Below, piece by piece: positions 57,367 to 64,000 of a stretch of DNA of 64,000 bases. The first letter of the stretch is position 1; each line of letters starts with the position of its first letter. Origin of the DNA: Auriscalpium vulgare (lineage: Eukaryota > Basidiomycota > Agaricomycetes > Russulales > Auriscalpiaceae); contig JAHBBC010000011.1 of the NCBI GenBank assembly GCA_019915015.1, positions 1,364,001 to 1,428,000 on the forward strand, given 5' to 3'. Below the pieces are notes generated by a model. It was not told where the DNA came from. It did not search any database and worked only from the letters and a program-made list of their open reading frames with translations. A program made the translations under genes and the position numbers.

Positions 57367-58104
57367 CTACAGTGTTTCTGCATCTTCATCAATGTCCTCG
57401 AACTCACATTTCCCCTCCACGATATCATGTATAGTTGCATACTTGCTCATGATGTGCCGGTTCTTAGGCTCGCTGCCCTCGATACTCGCGAGGCCGCGCC
57501 AGCGCTGGAGGTCCGCGGGGTTGCGCTTGTTTCCGTGCGCTGCCTCGGGACGTGACCAGTGGCTGGCAGACGAGAGAGTCAGGAAGAGCCCAGGCGAAGA
57601 GAAGGGCACAACCTACCCATGAGAGAAGGCGCCAAATGTCGTTATACGCTTACGAGGGAGGTCTACGATTAGGGAGACGATTGTGTCCGTTTCTTTGAGA
57701 TTGTGCGGGTGAGTGTGGCTCAGCGGAGAGAATGAGGACAGTTGACCTTCGACCCAGGAGATCTGAAAGATTTCTGATTCGCGGACTTCCAGTATGTGAC
57801 ACTGCTGATAGTTAGAGCGACCCTATTCGACGTTCGTCCATCAGCAGCGCGTTCAGCCGTTTTTGGGTACGTACCTCCATTGGACCGCCGTGGATGGCTG
57901 ATCAATGGTTCAGAACTGGCTGCAGAACGGGGCAATCTGGGACGCGTACTGTAGATAATACGACTGGCGCTCTTCAGCCAGAATTGATAGCGCCAGCCAC
58001 CATCGTCGTAAGTGTAGTAAAAGCTCTTGTTTATCTACCGAGGTTGGCCGTCAGGTTGACACTGACTTGGAGATAGGAAGACGCACGATGTCGGAGAGAG
58101 GCAT
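57367..58104 (-). CDS. Phenolic acid decarboxylase-like (PAD family, calycin fold) protein
   Basis: Minus-strand exons reassemble without frame breaks: MPLSDIVRLPIS, then FYYTYDDGGWRYQFWLKSASRIIY, TIHGGPME, GRSNYQQCHILEVRESEIFQISWVE, ETDTIVSLIVDLPRKRITTFGAFSHG and a last exon from HWSRPEAAHGNKRNPADLQRWRGL to a Glu/Asp-rich end (DIVEGKCEFEDIDEDAETL). The pattern YTYDxGWRY, IHGGPM-GR and a W-E-E-T-x-T/VSL strand is that of the PAD family of small beta-barrel enzymes, which decarboxylate ferulic and p-coumaric acid in bacteria and yeasts. The C-terminal 60 residues differ from bacterial PAD, and the basidiomycete relatives may not be true decarboxylases. About 165 residues, cytosolic. The first exon is the weakest part; its acceptor was picked by similarity. 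Confidence 0.6.
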
Positions 58105-58438
58105 GGTAGTGGGTTCGGAAGCATCGAGGTCGATGGGTGACCTTTATATGCCCGGCGGTTGCAGCATCGAGGCCCGCAGGAGGTCGGCCATGATCCGCCG
58201 AGACGAATGTCGAGGTTCCATCCACTTGCTTACCAGGTCTGGACGAGAACTGCACGTCGCTTCTGACACACCTTGACGTACGAAAAGCGCACCCCAGGCA
58301 CGTCCTATATAATAATCGAACATAGACATGGCACAGAACAGAAGACTAAAACATCAGACCAAATAATTAAACGAATATTGCAGAATCGTATGTACCCATC
58401 TCGGCACTGGTATCGTCCGCAGGGGCAATGCCCCCCCT

Positions 58439-59511
<1,073 letters not shown>

Positions 59512-59762
59512 TGCCGTCGGATAGTTACAAGGGGTACAATGGGTCTAGTAAAGTGGGAAAGTGGGAGGGATTGAGAGGAGGAAGGAGCGATGTGTATGGC
59601 GGAGGGAGGGAGAGACCGATTCATGATGGGACGGCAACCGCCGTGCGGAGGTTGAACGAGCTGCGGGGCCGCTCGGCAACCCCGCCTACTACAAGCCTCT
59701 CTCGAGTCTCGACGTTCATGTCCAGCTTTTCTTAATCTTCACGACATTAACAAGTCTCAGAC

Positions 59763-62444
59763 ATGCTCAGATTTCCTCTACGACGGCGACGGCCACCACG
59801 ATTTATCTCCTTCGTTGTCATATGCACGTGTGCAGCAGGTCTGGCCGTGCAGAGTGCTGCTGCACTCTGGCCATTTCCGCCCAAGAGGTTCTCAGGAAAT
59901 GCCCTCATAGGTGCAGGGTCGATGGGAATTGCTGACGGGGAGAGGGTGCTCGCGTTTGGTGACTTCAATGGCGATCAATTGTGCGTAGCCTTCGCGTTCA
60001 GCATCACACGCGCTCACGCGATACAGCCTCGACGTGATGACGCTCGCGTCCGACCAGCAGACTCTGTCTGTGTACCTCTGGAATCACGGTATGTCTTCGT
60101 GCACTGAAACAAAGCATACCCTCACCTGTCGTCAGACGACTTCTCCTTCCACCGCTCTGCCTCCTTCCACCATCCGCGGCCGGTATACAATGTCGTGCCT
60201 GGCGATTTCACACACGATGGCACGCTCGACGTGCTCGTCATGGGGCGCGATGCTTCGTCCAGCCAACTTTCCCTATCTCTGTACGCATCCAAGGCCGGCG
60301 GAGGCATCAGTGTGTGGCGCGTTCTTGTCCCACAGCCCACTCCTGATCCCATCCTGCAGACATGGACCCCATCCCAGTTCCCGCATCAACACTGTCACAG
60401 CCCATTACTCTTGACATTGATGGTGACATGAAGATTGATCTTCTCGGCGTCCAACCCGGCGACCCGCCAGTGCTGAAGATTTGGCAGAACGTATGGAATA
60501 GCTCAACAGGCTCCGGCCCTCTTTACACACTGTACGATCTGGACACTTCATGTCCTCGCGGCCGACTTACTGCTTGCCCGCAGAATCGATCCTCCACTAC
60601 ACGGTGGCCGCCAATGCAGAATTGCGAATCCCCACAGCAATGCCGTCGTTGATCTGGACGGCGACTGTCTTGCTGGTGAGGCTCCGTCTCACGCGTTGCT
60701 CCGCTCAAGAGCTCATGTATTTGTCAGACATATTCCTAGTTTGTGATGCGCCCTCGGGCCAGAAATCTTTCCAGATCTGGGTGAACAACAAGGACGCTGG
60801 GTTCTCGCTCGCGCAGAGCGGGACATTGCCGCAAGGCACGCAATCCGTCGCGTTTGCTGATATGGGTGCGTAGTCCCCTCCTTCTGCTGCTTTGCGACTG
60901 ACTTGGCCTGCTTGCAAGATCGTGACGGAACGATTGACCTCCTCATTACTACCTGCTCATCAGTCTCCCCTTCCACCGGTCTAGGCTCCGGATGCGCGCT
61001 CAACATCGCCTACAACAAGCAGATCCCACTCTGTGCTCCTTCATCCACAGCATTCATCTTCGGCGGCGGAAGTGGAAACAGCACCGACGTTCAGAAGGCG
61101 TGCCGCAGGCCCGACAACCTCTGCTCTGCGGACCCCGCGTTCAAGTTCGAGTTTAGTGGCTCGGTGTGTTACCAAATCTTCCTGTCCTCGCAAGGCTCTG
61201 ATCACTCGCACGTTAGTCATACGTCTCACATCCCTTCGAAAGCCTCCTCCCCTGGAACACTGGCACCTCCACGCTGACACCTTCCCCGCTGATCTTTGAC
61301 ATGACCTTCACGCCTCCGCTGCCCGTGCTCCCGCGCCTCGGAGACGTCAACCTCGACGGCTTCCCCGATCTTCTCCTCATAACCGGTGCCGCTCAGGATC
61401 GCACGCGCAAGGTCCGCCTGCTGCTGTCCGAGCCGTGCGGTGGGGCGAGTGTCGCGGGGTGCCGTGCATCAGGTGCGAGGCGAGGTTGGAGGGAGGTGCG
61501 GAAAGGCGTGGAGGCCCTGGAGAGCGTGGGTGATGCGCGTGGTGCTGCATTTCTGGATATGGATGAGGATGTGAGTGGGCCGCACTGAACGACTTTATGC
61601 CATGCTGACGTTGTGGCTAGGGCACGCTGGATATCATGGTGCAGCGGACGGGAGACCAGGGCCAGGGCAATGTCTTGTTTGTGCAGAATAACTTCTACTA
61701 TGATGCCTTCTTCATGAAAGCGACTGGTATGCTACTACGGGAATATTGCGGGCATTCACTGACCTTATCTTCTAGTTCTAAACGGCGCATGTAACGCCGG
61801 CTTGTGCACACCTGAAAACCGCAGTCTCCCTCAATATCATGTGAGTCATCTCTGTCTTCCGTCACTCGCAGCGCGCTGAAGTGCTCGTAGCCGTTCGGTG
61901 TAAGCTATTCTGGTGCCAGCTACAAGTACACCATCCTCGACACATCCGGCCGCCGCGCCGCCGCGCAAGGTACGCCCCGCCCTCCTCTTTCTCCACACCT
62001 CACCTCATTGCCGCCCAGTTCCACAGCTCCCACAGACCGCCTACCAGGCGCTCCACCCGCCATATGCATTCTTCGGACTCGGGCGCACGAACAACTACAT
62101 CGAGAATCTGTTCGCGGGCTCGACGCAGCACACTACGCCGCACTTCCTCTCGCTTGAGATGGTCATCCCAAACTCACAGCTTGTGATCAACCCCGCCGCG
62201 CCCGGCGCAGGCGCGTGGCGCAAGGAGCTCTACCTGCGGCCGGGGCAGTGGATTCCGTGGGTTGGCGTAACGGTGGTGGGCGCAATGATCGGGCTCGCCG
62301 GTGTTGTGCTTGTGTTGCATTTGAATGAGAAGGTGCGCGTGCGCGGTTCATTTCTCTAGACATGGCGCTGACGCCGTTGGGCAGAGGGAAGATGAATTGG
62401 AGCGCCGGCGAGCATCGCATCATATTAATTTCGACGCGCTATAG
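59763..62444 (+). CDS. FG-GAP repeat type I membrane protein, T-cell immunomodulatory protein (ITFG1/TIP) homolog
   Basis: Multi-exon + strand gene starting at the ATG at 59763 and ending at the TAG at 62442-62444. The N-terminus has a signal anchor (FISFVVICTCAAGLAVQSAAALWPF). Repeated FG-GAP/VCBS-like calcium-loop motifs follow: AFGDFNGDQLDVMTL, VPGDFTHDGTLDVLVMG, ITLDIDGDMKIDLLGV, AVVDLDGDCLAD, FADMDRDGTIDLLIT, RLGDVNLDGFPDLLLI, FLDMDEDGTLDIMVQ. Later come SYKYTILDTSGRRAAAQ, PYAFFGLGRTNNYIENLF and a transmembrane segment (WVGVTVVGAMIGLAGVVLVLHL) with a short cytosolic tail (REDELERRRASHHINFDAL). This is the arrangement of ITFG1/TIP and fungal relatives, beta-propeller glycoproteins of the secretory pathway. 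Exact borders of some middle exons (60000-61300) were not fixed. In fungi the role is unknown. Confidence 0.8.
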
Positions 62445-63056
62445 GCGCACGGACACATGGCTTATAAGTATGTACTCTAGTATGAATACTAATGCTCAGC
62501 CTTCAGTCTTTTCAGGGGATTCACAACGTCACTATGCTCTTTATGAGGATAGGATGGGATCTTAACCAGTTGAATTGTACTCAGGGCTTAACAGATGGGA
62601 ACTTATTTGTCCATCTCCGCGGCACGCAGACGACACACTACTCATAGCCTTTTTATGTACGATCTCACGCTTTCGGTCGTTTGCAGAGTCTAACATAGTG
62701 ATCGAAAAGAATGTGACCATCATCAATACCGCGGCTGGCCGGAGGGCAACATCCCCGATACTGGCTCTGAACTTGTTCATTGCTTGATCAGCTTATATGA
62801 TTTCATCGTTATGCACGACGGCCTCTTGGCGCTGTATATCGTGAGCAGTGAGGAGGGAGGGTTGTTTACTATCAGGCAATCTCGCTTGGTGAGTCCATGG
62901 ATTTCCTTCTTAACCCCTTCCCGCTTATCGTGGCGCTCAATAGGCCGCAATGTAACATATATTGAATTGGACTTCACATCATCTCGCGATCCTTGTCATC
63001 TCTGTGTTCAAGCCAGTAGAGCAAGGAAGCACTCATGGTGGGCAACCATCCGACAA
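62445..63056. other. Intergenic, no supported gene
   Basis: AT-richer sequence with a few short open frames (for example 62784-63158) lacking features. Confidence 0.45.
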
Positions 63057-63618
63057 GAGGTACTGCTACGCGTCGTCGTTCCCTCCTCCATGCAGATGAT
63101 GATCATATTTACAAGAAACGGGCGACGGGCGCCCTGCATAGCATCCCCCAAGCTATGACCCTGCGTCTCCGGGGGTCGCGGCGCTTGCACCACTCGTGCC
63201 GTACCGGGAGATGTCCTTGAAGTCAGATCCGTATCGCGTCGGATTGCGCACACACAGGCACGCAGGTAGTTGATGAATGCAGCGCGCTATCGACGGCGAT
63301 CACATAACGAGCGCGAGGCTCTTGATTTCACAGCGTCTCATCATAACGAGGTACTACTACGCGTCGTCGTTATCTCCTCCATGCAGATGACGATCACATT
63401 GACACGGACGAGCTGGCGGTACAGTCTACATTCAAAAGTACGTCTACCAGGGTCCCGGTGCTTGCACCACGTACCGGGAGATGTCCTTGGAGTCACATCC
63501 GTATCGCGTCGGTTTGCGCGCACACAAGCACTCAGGCAGTCAATGACGGCAGCGCGCTGTTGACGGCTATCACATAGCGGGCGCGAGGCTTTTTATTTCA
63601 CAGCGTCTCATCACAACG
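63057..63618. repeat. Imperfect tandem duplication, unit about 290 bases
   Basis: Copy 1 at 63057-63347 and copy 2 at 63348-63618. Shared blocks in order: GAGGTACT.CTACGCGTCGTCGTT, CTCCTCCATGCAGATGA.GATCA, CTTGCACCAC, GTACCGGGAGATGTCCTTG, TCCGTATCGCGTCGG, GCAGCGCGCT and TTTCACAGCGTCTCATCA. Copy 2 ends about 40 bases before the ATG of the next gene. Confidence 0.85.
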
Positions 63619-63658
63619 TCTCACTTACTCCTCTCTCGAACGTATCTCCCTCCCGATC

Positions 63659-64000
63659 ATGCTCACTTCAAAGGGGAAACCTGTGGGTAATGAGTCACGC
63701 GAGTCGATGGGGCTCCTGGGCGACGCGATACTCTCCGGTGGCGGAGACAGCGAGCAGAGCCTGGATAAATCACCAAGTTACCACCCACGAATCTTGAGAA
63801 AACCCATAGCGCTCACCGGGATATTCATACTTGTGTTACTTGGAGCAGCCATCCTTGTCCTCGAACACATAGTCAATGACGTGCTGTCTGGTTTGGGTAC
63901 GTCTTATCCCAGCTCGTAACATGTCCTAGAGCTGATCACATGGACTGTGGAGTCAGTGTGGACACCAGGCCGTTTTTCGAGGTTAGTGCGACCTGTGCAC
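63659..64000 (+). CDS. Membrane protein N-terminus, 3' partial (possibly DUF3433-type)
   Basis: The ATG at 63659 opens an exon to 63896 with a GTACGT donor. After about 50 polar residues comes YHPRILRKPIALTGIFILVLLGAAILVLEHIVNDV, an aromatic/basic stretch leading into one strong membrane segment. A polar tail followed by W/Y-x-P-x-x-L-R-x-P and a helix recalls fungal DUF3433-type membrane proteins, but with so little sequence this is tentative. The next exon probably starts after the AG near 63956 and runs past the window. Confidence 0.5.

Overview
The window is nuclear DNA of a basidiomycete fungus, most likely an Agaricomycete of the polypore or white-rot type. Genes are split by many 45-75 base introns with GT..AG ends, coding segments are GC-rich at third positions, and several families expanded in these fungi are present: F-box proteins, a broken BTB gene, proline-rich proteins with a Cys/His tail, and a 2OG dioxygenase/transposase set. 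Coding sequences were assembled by eye from splice signals, reading phase and similarity between paralogs in the window. Phases were checked by addition for most genes.

Layout. 1-6.7 kb: the 3' part of an SREBP cleavage-activating protein (SCAP), an F-box protein and ribosomal protein S10. 7.9-13.3 kb: three paralogous genes (+, -, +) for proline-rich proteins ending in the same Cys/His module. 13.9-18.5 kb: two F-box genes and an inverted decayed third copy. 19.7-22.3 kb: a secreted class 3 lipase and the FHA splicing factor SNIP1/Pml1. 22.3-40.5 kb is the accessory island. It holds an intact Mutator-like (MULE-type) transposase gene, a block of broken gene fragments, a TET/JBP-like 2-oxoglutarate/Fe(II) dioxygenase, a Cys-rich protein with a double SUMO-interacting motif, degenerate repeats, and a 2,563-base foldback element with 698-base identical arms and an 8-base target duplication. 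40.5-42.3 kb: a conserved fungal protein of unknown role with a one-base frame break. 42.3-47.2 kb is a gene-poor repeat-rich stretch.

The right part is mostly housekeeping: glutathione reductase with many small frame breaks, a second lipase that is the inverted twin of the first, APC/C subunit APC2, a broken BTB gene, a phenolic-acid-decarboxylase-like protein, a Rab11/Ypt31 GTPase with a 5-base microexon, an ITFG1/TIP-like FG-GAP membrane protein, tandem repeats and the first exon of a membrane protein cut by the window end.

How the parts relate. The housekeeping genes act in separate pathways (sterol sensing, translation, splicing, cell-cycle proteolysis, secretion, redox). The genes that may work together are those of the island. 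Transposase, dioxygenase and SIM protein lie within 9.3 kb, all look intact, and belong to families that, as I recall them, are lineage-expanded and transposon-linked in basidiomycetes. The two lipases sit as an inverted pair about 28.5 kb apart on either side of this region.
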